From Epiperipatus broadwayi (taxonomy: Eukaryota > Onychophora > Udeonychophora > Euonychophora > Peripatidae), in contig JAQFVV010000280.1 in the NCBI GenBank assembly GCA_028023455.1, forward strand, positions 310,001-374,000: DNA of 64,000 nucleotides. Direction: 5' to 3'. The notes beneath the pieces were generated by a model. The model saw only the letters and a list, made by a program, of their open reading frames with translations, searched no databases and was not told the DNA's origin. Shown here piece by piece: positions 26,686-38,039 of the stretch. Each line of letters starts with the position of its first letter. The stretch's first letter is position 1. A program made the translations under genes and the position numbers.

Positions 26686-28104
26686 AATCAAGTGTGATAA
26701 TAGAAGATATTAATGGAATATCAATTTTAAATATGGATTATTTTGATAAAAATATTAATGAAGAAATGATAATCCAGGAATCTACAAAAATAAAGATGTG
26801 AAAATGTGCCACAGTTTGCTGTTTGACAAACAATTTGAGTCTTTATCTGGAAACAAGAAAATGAAATTACTTTTCTGAGTATTGATAAAAAATAATATTT
26901 AAAGAAAGTCAAAAAATCTGTTCAATATTCTAAAGTCTACAAATAAAAAAGGCTAAAAATAAAAGGCAATCAAAGTGAGTAAAATACTTTACTATGAACC
27001 TGAGTTTAAACCTATGGATTACTACAGTCAGAGTGTTGATTTTGGAAACTGGTTAACCAAATAATATCAAAACAGGTAAAACAAGTAAGATGAAAATAGA
27101 ACTTCTTATCCAGATTGAAGAAAATAGTGGATGAACTAAATAGTTCTGAATATATTTCTGCCAATGTCTAAATATTTGAAGGTAGACAAAACTTAAATTG
27201 AACAGAAATAAGGCTGGTTTTCCCTTTCTCAACTTTGGATTTGTTAAAAAGAATCAATGATTGTGGACAATGAAAATATACAATGGCTTTTTTAATAAAG
27301 AAATACAAAAGTTGAATGTCACTCATCTCAAAAAGATTTGAATCCAGAAAACCATGCAAAATAGATAAATATCACCTTGTGGTTAAAGCAAAAATATTTT
27401 TCATTTTCAAAATTTTATTTGGCAAAAGTGTCAAGAAAATAATTATATAACAAAACTAATGGAGTTGTGATTTAAGAAGAGAACATGAAATATTTCATAG
27501 TCCCATAGTCTCCCCTTGATAGCAGGAGTTATGGTAACTATTATATTGCTAATGCCAAAGTCACATTGAGATATTTTTAAAAACCAAGGTGTGGGTATTC
27601 ATTTACACCCATATATATGCATGTGCATAGATATAGGATTGAAATAAAAAGAGAAATAAAATATGCACAACTTGATATATTTATCTAATTAATTTTCCTT
27701 TTGTTTCAAAACAAAGTCTTTAAATTTGTTATAGAGATGACCACAAAAATTTAGAAAGACAGCAAAAGCTTTTATATGTAAATGAGGTCAAAAATATTAA
27801 AATGAGCAATTTTTTCTCTCTCCTCCACTCTTTTTTTGAAGTAGAGGAAAAAAATAAAATAAATTAACTATCAAGTAAAACAAAACAATATATACAAATG
27901 TAATATTATAATTATTTTAATTTACTTAAAATAATGGAAATACTCTTTATATTGAGACTTGTATGGAAAATGAAGTGCTAATTTAAAGTAAATAGCTCAT
28001 TGGTTTCTATTTCTAGTACAATGCTCAGTATCTTCACCATCACCTAGTAAAATCTGCTAGAGATAAATGGAACTTCACAAATGACCAGTCAATATCTTTT
28101 TAAG
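26686..28104 (+). other. Decayed sequence downstream of the coiled-coil ORF
   Basis: Short open stretches on the plus strand continue to about 27.4 kb without recognisable motifs. They could be the remainder of the same element. The rest is AT-rich. Confidence 0.35.
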
Positions 28105-28694
28105 ATGAAATAAAATATCAACACTGTGTGATTGCATTCAATGTTTTGTTTAATGTTACTTAAAGGAAGAAAAAAGAATTCCAAGAAAGAGTAAGATAGT
28201 CTAAAGCAAGAACCTTTAGTCTTTTTATATTGTCATCTTTTGAATATTCAAATAAATAAATAAAAACTTTCAAAACAAAACACTAAAGAGTAAAAAACTG
28301 AACTTTGAAGCTATCAAACATGACATTAACTTTTATTCATGAATGAAACAGAAGTATAAAATATTTAAAATTTAAATGTTTCACAGAATGAATTATATGG
28401 ATATTCATAAAGAATAATATGAATTAAGTTATTTCCAGGAAAGCAGCATAGAGATAAATAATAATTTATTTTCCATGTGAGAAATTAAAACATAAAATCA
28501 TAGAAAAGAAAAGATTTGAACTTTTATTATAATTTCCTTCTTGAAATTATTTAAGAAAGAAATCTCTAAAGGAGATACTATCAATTTATTTCACTATTTA
28601 TTTATTTTTTCTATTAATAAATTATTTTATTATTATTAAGTTGTTTATTGTTATTTTATCCCTATATTGAAACAAGTATACAATAAAATATATT
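28105..28694 (+). repeat. Segmental duplication, copy 2, left part
   Basis: Matches 25,014-25,595 with about one difference in ten bases. It ends in TAAAATATATT (28,684-28,694), the left target-site duplication of the LINE. Confidence 0.65.
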
Positions 28695-29196
28695 GTTTTT
28701 TTTTTCAAATATTTATTAAACAAGTACAATGTTTACAGTGACAATTATGTATACATGGTAAATTAAAAGGAAAGCTAGCACTCCGCATGCACAATAACTT
28801 GAAAAGGCTGATCTTTAATGTATTACAATTTATAAAGCACAGCACTATAAAAATAAATGCTTATTTATATAAATATAAGATAGTATTATTCTGGACAAGA
28901 GGTAAACCCAAATACCTGATCTACTGTTAACTCACAAATAGGCCAATTAAGCTCACCCAACTCACCTAGGCAAATTGCCTCACACTCCCAAAAGTCACTT
29001 AGTCAATCTAGAGTTTGGTCAGATCACCATTGGAAAAATCACTACAACTATGAAGGCTTAGGTATTTATGCTAAATCTGATGTATTCAGTTAAATATTAT
29101 CCATTTTGACAAGGATCTGAACTTTTGATTATTAACAAAACCACTTTCAGCAATATCTTAGACAGAAGAAACAAAGCATTTTACCAGCAATCATTC

Positions 29197-30324
29197 TTAC
29201 AATGCAATCAGAATCCATGTTTCCTCGAATAATACTTTTGGAGCTAGGAGCATGTCACGGTTTTTAAATTTTATAAGTTTACTCAGAAAGAATTTTCCCT
29301 CATGAATTGCACTGGGATTGAAAACCATTTTACGAGTAGACCAGAATGCATAGTTGATAAATAATGACAGCATAATAGTAGGAATGGATATTGTCTTAAT
29401 ACTGTCCTTAAGAAAGATAACAAGGTAAAAGTTCACTTTAAGATTATCAGCAATAATCCTTCTAGACCTCCAGAGTCCATGGCATGAGTAAACCAGATGG
29501 TCAAATGTTTCATCATGAGTCTGGCAGAGGGGCAGATTGGGTCAATTTTGTTGATGTCTTGCCTATGGAAGAGAAACCAATTAGTTCTAATGGCATTTAA
29601 ATTTATCTTAATAATGAAATCAAAGAATTTTGGTTCCATAGCCCAGCACCTGAAGAGGGAGATGATCTTATTATTGGTCAGGGCAGGTAGTGGTGTTATG
29701 GGAATTGTGACAGGGTGAATGAGACCATGTGCTTGCCAAATATTAATCCTGTTATCAAACATCATTTATAATTATCATGTAGCTTTTGATCAAATCAATC
29801 ATGACATCAAGGAAATTCTTGACTCTAGGAGGGGGTCTATCCATCGGGATAACTGGAAAAATCACTTGCTCATATCCAAATGATTTGATAAGCATGGTGA
29901 TAAAATTAAATATCTTTTAAATATGTATGACTTGAATAGCATGATAAGAAAATCCATTATACTTCTGGTGAAGTTGCATCCTGTTAATGCTAATTGCAAC
30001 AACTTTACCTCCCCAAAAAAGATGGAATGCAAGAGAATTCATTTTATTGCTAAAAGTCTTAGTGATCCTCATGACGGGCATGTAATAGCTGATCTTGGCC
30101 ATGACCTTCATATTGAGAAGCATTACCTTACCATGTAAGGAAAGGTAGATTTTAGATGGACATTTAGAAAGTCTTTCCGTTGAGTGCAGAATGTAATTTT
30201 GAATATCTTTGGACATTTGGAAGTATGTTTTGGATATCTCAAAGCCCAAAAACTTTTGAGGGTTGGCTGTAAATTTGGATACAATCTTCTGACCTGAGGA
30301 TACCTTCCATATATCAGATTTCAA
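29197..30324 (-). pseudogene. LINE ORF2 C-terminal region
   Basis: At 30,324-29,917 a stretch with KFLGF, LSLHGKVMLLN, KISYYMPV and FHLFWGGK matches the thumb/connection region of L1/Tx1-type ORF2. At 29,765-29,433 the segment CPSARLMMKHLTIWF with its preceding cysteine recalls the C-x2-C...H...C motif near the ORF2 end. A final helical stretch runs to 29,197. Frame breaks occur between the pieces. Confidence 0.65.
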
Positions 30325-31350
30325 TGGGTTGATGGTGAGACCATAGTCAGCTGTGTATTAATCCAATATGGAGTATAACTGAGATAAATAGGTTGTTGAA
30401 GGGAGGAAGATGATTACATCATCCATATAAGCCATGAGCTTTATCAATTTGGCAAGCCTTGGTACATAGACATCAGGTAGTTGTTGTTCGATGGCTTTCA
30501 ACAGTGGATCAATGTATACTATAAAGAGAAGGGTACTGAGGGGGGAGCCTTGCAGAATGGATGTGTTAGGTTGGAAAAATGAAGAGAGCTTGCTATTCAG
30601 CGAGACAGCGAATTTCTCTGTTAGACATGAGGTTATCTATGATTTGTATGATAGAGGTTGGGATGTGATGGCCTTTCAGCAAGTTTAGAAAAGTACTGAT
30701 GTTAACAGAGTCGAATGCTGCATTGAAATCAAGCTGGATAGCTATGTCAGCCTGCTTTCTCTGTTGTCTAACATAATCAATTAATATTTTAATTTGACCA
30801 ATGGCTAAAATTAGTGAAGAATGTTTCTTCGCAAATTGGGAAAAAGATATATTTTGGAGTATCTTATCCTGGATCTTATCTTTTATGACAGATTTCAGGA
30901 TTTTAATGATGAGCAGGGACATAGAAATAGGCCGAAGGTTTTTGAGGGTGTGGGGATCTTTATGCTTTTTTAGGAAGGGGACTAAAGCAATAGAATATAG
31001 GTGGGGGATTGTTCTTTTCTCCTGTGCCAAATGGTTGGTCATTCTAAATAGAATGGGAATTGTAAAGTGGCTTAGATGATCTAACAGGAAGTGTGGTATA
31101 GAATGCAGTCCGGGATGTATTTTATCTGACAATGCTTGAAGTTTGGCTTTCAGCATATCTTCAGTGATACCATGATCATCTTGACAAATTAAAATGTCTT
31201 CAATGGGAGTATTAACATGGCTGAGACAATGAAATTTTTGTTTAAAGTGTTTATGGATTTCCTTAATCCTTGGCAGGCCAACAAAGAACTCAACCATCAA
31301 TATTGATGATAATGGGAGTAGGGGGGGGTAATAGCACCCAGTGCCCAATG
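30325..31350 (-). pseudogene. LINE reverse transcriptase (ORF2, broken)
   Basis: The minus strand encodes LRPISM (RT block start), then QLDFNAAFDSV with the first catalytic aspartate (about 30,730-30,700), GSPLS, and AYMDDV with the YxDD catalytic box intact (30,432-30,412). An in-frame stop at 30,360-30,358 and a frame change near 30,590 break it. Motif spelling and spacing fit the L1/Tx1 group rather than RTE or CR1. Confidence 0.75.
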
Positions 31351-31446
31351 GAAGTTGCTTCTAGTCCAACAGTTCTGCTGAGCCAGAAACACCATGGCAC
31401 GCTTTATAGACAGATAATCTGCAAGTGCCTTCTGTTTGGCTTTATA

Positions 31447-32390
31447 CTATAGCTTAACAGATATAATCTCATCTATAGAAGATGAAGCAGAGTTAAATGC
31501 CTTCATTCTGAAACCAAGCTCATCCAAGTCTTTTAGTAACACCAACAGTCCCTTTTGCTTAATTGTATGATAGGAAATGATTGATTGAAGAATGCCAATA
31601 AAGTCAAACCATGCTTCCTCTATAGGTTTGGCAAGTATATCTACTTTTTTAAAATATATATAAGCCTCAGATGGTATGACTTCTGTTATATTCGATTTTG
31701 TCAACATTCTGATGGTGTTGCAAGCAGGAGTGACATTATTAGCAGCTTCAATCTGAACTACTAGGGCAAGATGGTCTGAAAAGACCACATGTTCTAATTT
31801 TTCAGTGATGAGAAAATGTATGTCAGGCATATAAAAGAATAGAACAATCAGTGACCTGTATTTTCTGGTGTAAAAAGAGTAGGAATCATCAGGAAGATGA
31901 CCCTCACCACTCATAAATGGCTTGTCTATCAACTGAATATAGGTTTTTGTGAATTTTGCATAAGTGATATTAAAGTCGCCAAAGATTAGGGTGGGGTTGT
32001 TATTATTTACCAATAGAATATTAATTATGTTAATGACTTTCATTAACATGCAGCAGGACCTATCTGCATACCCATACTATATTGATTACCAAATTTTGAT
32101 ATGTGACTGATATAGCAATAAGGTTATTATCCTTATAGAGTATTATAAATTTATTAGGTGGATGTTTTTTATTAATAAGTAAACCGACTCTGCCAGCTGC
32201 AGTAACGCTATCAGAGAAAGCTATGTATCCAAGAGATTCAAGACATTCTCTGTGATATTTTGTTTCACTCATAAAAAATAAATGTGAATTATTGATTGTG
32301 ATCCATTGTTCAATGGCATATACCCTTTCCAATGAGTTGATACCCCTTACATGATTTGTAATGATAGTATATTATAAGATGTGATATGTT
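31447..32390 (-). pseudogene. LINE apurinic-type endonuclease (ORF2 N-terminus, broken)
   Basis: ORF2 starts near 32,390 with the VRGIN-type opening strand. MSETKYH (the family's catalytic E) lies at about 32,278. FGDFNIT (the D/N motif) lies at 31,995-31,966. FSDHLALV (the SDH catalytic motif) lies at about 31,790. A stop/frame change near 32,055 separates two halves. These are the catalytic boxes of LINE APE endonucleases, which nick the target DNA for TPRT. Confidence 0.7.
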
Positions 32391-32625
32391 AGACTATTTC
32401 CATCATTTATGAGTGAATGTTGAATGTGTAGAAAAAAATTTTAAACTTTATTTAAACTTTCCAAATACAAAGAACTTGTTAGTAATAACACACAAATACT
32501 AACCTGTATTGCTTATTTGTATGTTATTACTAATAAGTTGTTTGTATTTGGAAAGTTTAAAAAAAATTTCAACACATTCAACATTCACTCATAAGTAATG
32601 GAAATAGTCCAACATATCACATCTT
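32376..32625. repeat. Hairpin at the LINE 5' edge
   Basis: The arms 32,376-32,503 and 32,517-32,625 are inverted copies (AAGATGTGATATGTT...CAACATATCACATCTT) over about 110 bp with a small unpaired middle. The outer end coincides to the base with the right target-site duplication. The hairpin therefore formed during or before insertion, not afterwards. Confidence 0.65.
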
Positions 32626-32635
32626 AAAATATATT

Positions 32636-32957
32636 ATTTTATAAAATACACTAATTAATTGGTATTAATTATATTGAATTATTGGACTGCTGTAATACTT
32701 TTATTTTATACATAACACTTGCTAATAAAATATATGTAATTAGTGCCACACCCATGGCTTGTAGATGACCCCCCCCCCAATATTTCAGACCATCCTCCCT
32801 GGTGCATGGCATTCGGAATGTATAATGCTAGAGACAAATGAATGTTTATATATATATATATAGAATGAACCTTAGTTAATTAGCTTGTAGTCTCATATCA
32901 TTTACTTGTACATTTTTATTTTTTCTACTTCTATTGCTGATACTTACCATTACAATA
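32636..32957 (+). repeat. Segmental duplication, copy 2, right part
   Basis: Resumes the match to copy 1 (25,605-25,905) immediately after the LINE's right target-site duplication. Includes a C-run at 32,771 and (AT)n at about 32,850. Confidence 0.65.
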
Positions 32958-34307
32958 TATATATATACACAGATGTACACGAAAACAATCGCATCGAATT
33001 TTTGATTATAGTAATATCTAATATAGACACAAAAATGTAAAATCTCTAAAAATACTTTCTTCAATGAGTTTTTGAAAATAAAATTAAACTTTTCGCTGTG
33101 CATTTATAAATTAATAAAATAATTATTTATTACTAAAACTTTTTATTAAAGAATATCAGAAAATCCATATTATTTATGTATATTATTAATTTCGATAACA
33201 TCTGTAAGTGAACCCTAATAAGCAAAACATACTTTTCATACTCAGTAATTAAGTAATAATAATAAAATTATGTAGTATAAATAGTAAATAGAATAAAATT
33301 AAAAATTATAACCAAATCAAAAACATAAAATTTTAAAGATATTAACAATACTTGTTTGTTCTTTTAACCACCTTACCCTATTTAGAAAATAGTAACTAGA
33401 ATATAAAATGAAACAAAATCATTATCATAAATTTTGAACATATGAAAGATATTTTTAACTGTTTTTAATACTATATTTTTTATATTCAACATATAAAGGG
33501 GTAATTTATTAAATATTCTTGGAATATATACATTTCTTAATCTATATCCATATTTGATTCTGTATCTAAATGAAGTGATACATTTATTTTTAAGGAAACT
33601 ACTATAATTAGATATTTTATAGTTCTTTAAATGTATTATTAAAATAATGTCTCTTAAAATTTATAATCTATAAAAATATATCAAAATCAGTATGTTTTTA
33701 ATCATTTTAAATTTGATAGACTTGAAAATCCATATAATGTAATTCCATATCGTAACAGAGACATAATGCCTTACAAATTATTATCAATATATTGTATGTG
33801 AGAAAAAAAGACCATTTATAAAACATAAACAAAAATATCTGAACATGTCTTAGGCGTTTGCATTCAAAAAAGTTTGGAGACCAATGATTTATATTATTAC
33901 TCTTCCCTTTTATTAACTGTCTTTTTAAATGAACTGATAAAATATATAATAACAGCTTCTCTTGTCTTTAATCACACAAAAAAAAATGTGAATTAACCTT
34001 CAATTTTGATCTTGAACATGTTAAAATTCTTCATGAGGAACGAAACCATAGTAAATAAAAAATGAAATAGGCAATTTTTATAAATAAAAATAAAATGTTT
34101 ATAATTACTTGACAATTTGCTAACATTAAAATTTGGGGGTCTTGGGATATGATTTGAGAGTGTTTACTTCTGCTATATTTGAATTTAAATAGTTTTCACT
34201 CGAAAAAGATTAAGAAATTAACTGAAAATATTTCTGTGATCTGTTATAGTTTTTAACGGTTATATTATCACTATTATATCTTAAATGTTTAACAAAACAT
34301 TTTTAAA
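32958..34307. other. AT-rich non-coding DNA
   Basis: Nothing supportable. Open frames here are short and low complexity. Confidence 0.5.
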
Positions 34308-34450
34308 ACAAAAGTGAATACTTTTTTTTTTCTCCATATGTCATAGTATCAGCCGGGAGGCGAACCCACAACCGTCTGCAACCAACTACTTGCTTGCAAA
34401 GCGGTTGTGATGACCTCTCGCCTAACAACGCTTGACAAAAGTGAATACTT
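34308..34450 (-). mobile_element. tRNA-derived SINE with 16-bp target-site duplication
   Basis: ACAAAAGTGAATACTT occurs at 34,308-34,323 and 34,435-34,450. Between them the minus strand has an A-box-like start (GCGAGAGGTCATC), a B box inside GGGTTCGCCTCCC, then CTATGACAT and an A-rich tail at the left edge. It resembles the plus-strand copy at 55,443. The RNA polymerase III boxes, A tail and long target-site duplication are standard for a SINE mobilised by LINE machinery. Confidence 0.75.
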
Positions 34451-35740
34451 AAGACAGTCATTTAAAAAGTTTTAAAGTATTTTAACAAAAATTTATTAAG
34501 TGCATACTAGAAAAATGTAAAAATTGTAATAAACAATACATTGAATATATTATTTAATTTTTATAAGTAAGGTATGCAATGTTGAACAGCTCCATTTTAA
34601 AACTAAATATACTTTTAAATAAAGCTGAAGAATCTGTAATTTAATCTGAATATATATATATATGCATACAATGGGTTCATTTGCAGAAAAATAATTGAAA
34701 TATCTTAACCTTTAGTTTTACTTATATGCATAATAAATGTTACAAAAAATTATATCTTTGGATAAAAGGTTGAAATATCAATGATTGTATATTACATGTA
34801 ATCTATCTTTAAAATGATACAAAAAATAGAGGTTAATTTAAAAATAAAAGTATTTATGGGCTCAAAACCCATAGAAATATGATATCTCACTCTCTAGTAA
34901 ATAAGATGTATCAACTCTTACATGATTAGTCCAGATAAACTTAGGATCTTTATCTTCTAACTAAGATAAGAGATATCCATTTAACAAACATTATTGGATA
35001 ATTAGCTAACATGGCTATGAAATGTCTATTCAAAAAAATAAATTATAGGTGAGTTCAAAATCCAAATCATGGATATGACAGGCAGATTTTTTTTTTTTTA
35101 TCAAAAAGTTATTTCAGATTTAAATGAAAAAGTAAAAAAGAAAATTCAAGAAATGATTAACACAGAAGTAATAAATATTTATATTCAAAACAAAAAGATA
35201 ATAACTTCTTTGCAAGTCCTAGCAATAATTAAGATTCTTTAACTGTAGAAAGATTAATTTAATATCTCAGATGTCCAAAAATAGGAAGAACACATGGTAA
35301 TGCTATGATCTTAGAAAACAATTGGCACAGCTCTACATATTAGGTGATTTATTATTTCTCTGCAAATAATAACTGAGAAGTTGGGGTACTATTACAAGGG
35401 GATATCAAAAATAATCAGAATCATTCTCTAGAGGGTGATTCCATTGTAATACATGCTTCTGTCACTAGATGATTTTTGCAAGATCTCCCTGACTGTGTTC
35501 TGTTCTGATGTGGCTGATTTGCTCCGCAAGATAAGTTAAAGTTTTATATATTTTTAATAACATCTGGATAAAAATTTCTACTGCTAGAAAATACTTGCTT
35601 AGAGAGTGGATAAGAAATAAGAGTTAAAATGAAAAGAGGTAGATTTAATTGGATTTGGAAAGATCGAGTAAAATATTGATATTGTTTGGAAAGTGATTCA
35701 ATAAGCTAATATTTTAAATATAAAAGAAAAAAAGTTTTGT
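34451..35740. other. AT-rich non-coding DNA
   Basis: No gene recognised. A short charged helical frame at 35,100-35,230 has no family resemblance. Confidence 0.45.
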
Positions 35741-35885
35741 GTGTGTGTTTACTGCAAAGAGACCTTAAAACTAAGGCATTCATAGGATTAGTTGGATTTT
35801 ACAAGGTTTGTTATTTAAAAAATTTCAATTTAAATAAGCAAATGATTTATTTGAGAAAGACTGTAAAGTTTGAGGTGTAAGTTTA
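35741..35885 (+). pseudogene. Gypsy RT/RNase H junction fragment
   Basis: The plus strand encodes LKTKAFIGLVGFYK followed about 20 residues later by LRKTVKFE. This matches the gypsy connection segment ('v..FLGL.gyYR.F...L..LLkKg..f.W'). No other gypsy domain is aligned around it, so it is a small orphan fragment. Confidence 0.4.
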
Positions 35886-36051
35886 GGGAAGCATGTGTTT
35901 ATCAGTAACCATTTTTTAAAAAAGTTTATTTTTCCTTTAGTATAAAGAGATTTGAGGAATGGTAAAAAAATCATAAATTTAAATGCAGAGTATGGAAATT
36001 AAAAAATAAGAAATATGGATCGCAATTGTATCCCACAAAGTATGTATAATG

Positions 36052-36403
36052 GTCAGAAGGAAATTAGGTGTGCTTTGGTAAAGTGTATGGTATCTGATAA
36101 GGTTTACCATTTGAAATGCTTAAATAAGTCTAGGAAGGATTAAAAGATATATGGTTGTGTAGATCATGTATAAACATGATAAAAGAGGTGGAAAATGGTT
36201 TTTAAATATATATAATTTAAATAGAAAGTCAGAAGGAAATTAGGTGTGCTTTGGTAGAGTGTATGGTATCTGCTAAGGTTTACCATTTGAAATGCTTAAA
36301 TAAGTCTAGGAAGGATATAAAAGATATATGGTTGTGTAGATCATGTATAAACATGATAAAAGAGGTGGAAAATGGTTTTTAAATATATATAATTTAAATA
36401 GAA
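36052..36403 (+). repeat. Near-identical tandem duplication, 176-bp unit, carrying a PHD-finger segment
   Basis: GTCAGAAGGAAATTAGGTGT starts both copies (36,052 and 36,228), which differ at only a few positions, so the duplication is recent. Each copy encodes most of one zinc finger. The second keeps the frame through the final cysteines; the first is shifted after SRKD. Confidence 0.75.
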
Positions 36404-36640
36404 AGTCAGGGAAAATGTAGATAAGGATGATAGAATGGAGTATATATTTTAAATAAGTGACAAGAGATATGGATGACAAAATAAGTAGTGCAATGCAAAT
36501 ACTTAGGCAAAGAATAACCAAGATAGAAGAAGAGGTAAAGGATGTAAAAATAAAATTAAAAGAGTTAGACATGAAGTGTGAGCAGATTAAGAAATTAATG
36601 AATGATTTGGATTTTGAATTCACTTATATTTTAAGTTAAA
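36052..36640 (+). pseudogene. PHD finger plus coiled coil, non-LTR ORF1-like remnant
   Basis: In 36,228-36,390 the frame reads ...C-x2-S-x4-H-x2-C...W-L-C-R-S-C (segments VYHLKC and DIWLCRSC). This fits the second half of a PHD finger with one cysteine changed to serine. After a stop, 36,457-36,639 encodes a 60-residue coiled coil (ITKIEEEVKDVKIKLKELD). PHD finger followed by coiled coil is the layout of ORF1 proteins in several CR1/L2-group LINEs, where it is thought to bind RNA. No matching RT was found downstream, so the element assignment is inference. Confidence 0.45.
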
Positions 36641-37738
36641 AGCCAAACTTTAAAGTAACAACAAGTAATAGGAATTTAAATTAAGAGTTTAAAAACAGAA
36701 TCTTTTTACTCTTGGGTATTGTTTTACCTTTGATTATTTAAAGTGTGCACACTTGATGGGAGAGTCCGAAGTTCCTTGTTTAATAGCATTCACATTTTGA
36801 AGATATACACATGCAGAAGTTTGAGTTCAGGTTTGTTTCATTTGTTTTATGGGAAGCTCCGTATTTTCATAGCCACAGTCCGGAAAAGCACAGCAGTCAC
36901 CCTACTCCTTGCACATTGTTGGGTTAAAGTATGATCTGGATCTGAAACAAAATAACAGCAACAGCATAACTTTTAAAATTCAACAGCAACAATGAATTAC
37001 CAATGACAATAAGCTTCACAAGATAATCAGCCTGTGGCTTTTATTCCTTTCTCTTTTGGATCCATCAAACAATTGTGTCATCCATCCAAGTGGGCTTTCT
37101 GGTCTGTGTTATATATCCCTTCAGGTAATGGATGCATTCGTGGCACATGTTGAGATTGCAATTTCAATCCAACCACATTTTTCTTTTCATCGGTTTAGTA
37201 GAGCAGAAGCACATGTTGAAATTGCAGCTTCAATCTGGCCGCCTTTTTAAATTTACATTACTTTTGACCTAATTACAAATGCTTTTAACAAACTTTTAAA
37301 TGACGAGTTTAAGAATACTTCTCAGTTCTATTATCTTTTCCCCCTCCCATTATGATTTGCAAACTCTAATTAGCAGGGGAATATCTATTTTTAAATATGT
37401 TTACTTTTAAAAGTTAAAATAAATATTTTAGACTTTATACTTTAAAATATTGTATAAATCTGACCTAAATAATAATAATAATGCAATGATCAAATCTTAC
37501 ACAAAATTACATGTTACAAATCTAATAAGTCATCTGCAGTGCATTATATTTTTAAAATAGACTTCATATTGGAGTGTGTGCTTATATACGATGTTTTTAA
37601 ATAATACATATATTTTATATTGTGCACAAAGTCCAATATTCGAAGTCAGAACCTATGTGAGATAATAATAATGGGCGAGAGGTGGAGATATGATAGAACA
37701 GGTAAAACCAAGATTTGAATTCAAATCTTACTGTTTCA
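36631..37738 (+). repeat. Long dispersed repeat, copy 1 (~1.1 kb)
   Basis: Direct repeat of 46,030-47,291, roughly 85-90 percent identical by eye. Shared blocks include CTTTTTACTCTTGGGTAT, GTGCACACTTGATGGGAGAG, CACCCTACTCCTTGCACATT and CATCCATCCAAGTGG. It ends in ...AAATCTTACTGTTTCA. An internal (AAT)n precedes GGGCGAGAGG. Open frames here are conserved between the copies only as far as the DNA is. It could be an LTR, a LINE 3' region or a non-autonomous element. Confidence 0.65.
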
Positions 37739-37912
37739 TATTCCCTTACTCAGAGTGGGTGAATAAATGAATCCTCCCTTTAAAAAGCAGAAAAAAACAG
37801 CCTATGGTTCATGGATACATATCTTCTCTTATTTCTTTTTCTTTTTTTTTGAACCTGGGTTTAGGATGAGATGAAATCACACTCAGATCAGTGGTTGACC
37901 TGATAGCTTCTG
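37739..37912. other. Spacer between repeat copy 1 and the gypsy polypurine tract
   Basis: If the gypsy element is read on the minus strand, its 3' LTR should begin here. No matching sequence was found upstream of its gag, so an LTR cannot be confirmed. Confidence 0.35.
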
Positions 37913-37924
37913 CCCCCCCCCTTT
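37913..37924 (-). other. Candidate polypurine tract
   Basis: The minus strand reads AAAGGGGGGGGG about 115 bp downstream of the integrase stop, where a gypsy element has its polypurine tract (plus-strand DNA primer). Position and composition fit. The adjacent LTR boundary is not verified. Confidence 0.4.
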
Positions 37925-38039
37925 ATTTTTTTATATATATTAGCACTTATACTGACAAACTATAGTTAAATTGGATCATTTTTGGGTTTTTATTTTCCGG
38001 TATTTTGATGATATTGGCAATCCCTATGGAATTGTTTAA

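Larger units (their letters stand above)
28695..32624 (-). mobile_element. L1/Tx1-like LINE insertion with 11-bp target-site duplication
   Basis: A 3.9-kb insertion splits copy 2 of the segmental duplication. TAAAATATATT flanks it (28,684-28,694 and 32,625-32,635), and a T-run at 28,695 is the poly(A) tail of a minus-strand element. The body encodes endonuclease, reverse transcriptase and a C-terminal cysteine/histidine region in the usual ORF2 order, broken by several stops. No ORF1 is present, so it is 5'-truncated. Its 5' edge ends in a 250-bp hairpin rather than a plain truncation. Confidence 0.8.

Noticed and set aside
30593-31452. Plus-strand open frames of 60-92 codons
   Set aside because: Antisense shadows of the LINE reverse transcriptase, which has recognisable motifs on the minus strand.
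34337-34434. Functional tRNA gene
   Set aside because: The boxes are tRNA-like, but the sequence does not fold into a full cloverleaf and it has a SINE tail and target-site duplication.
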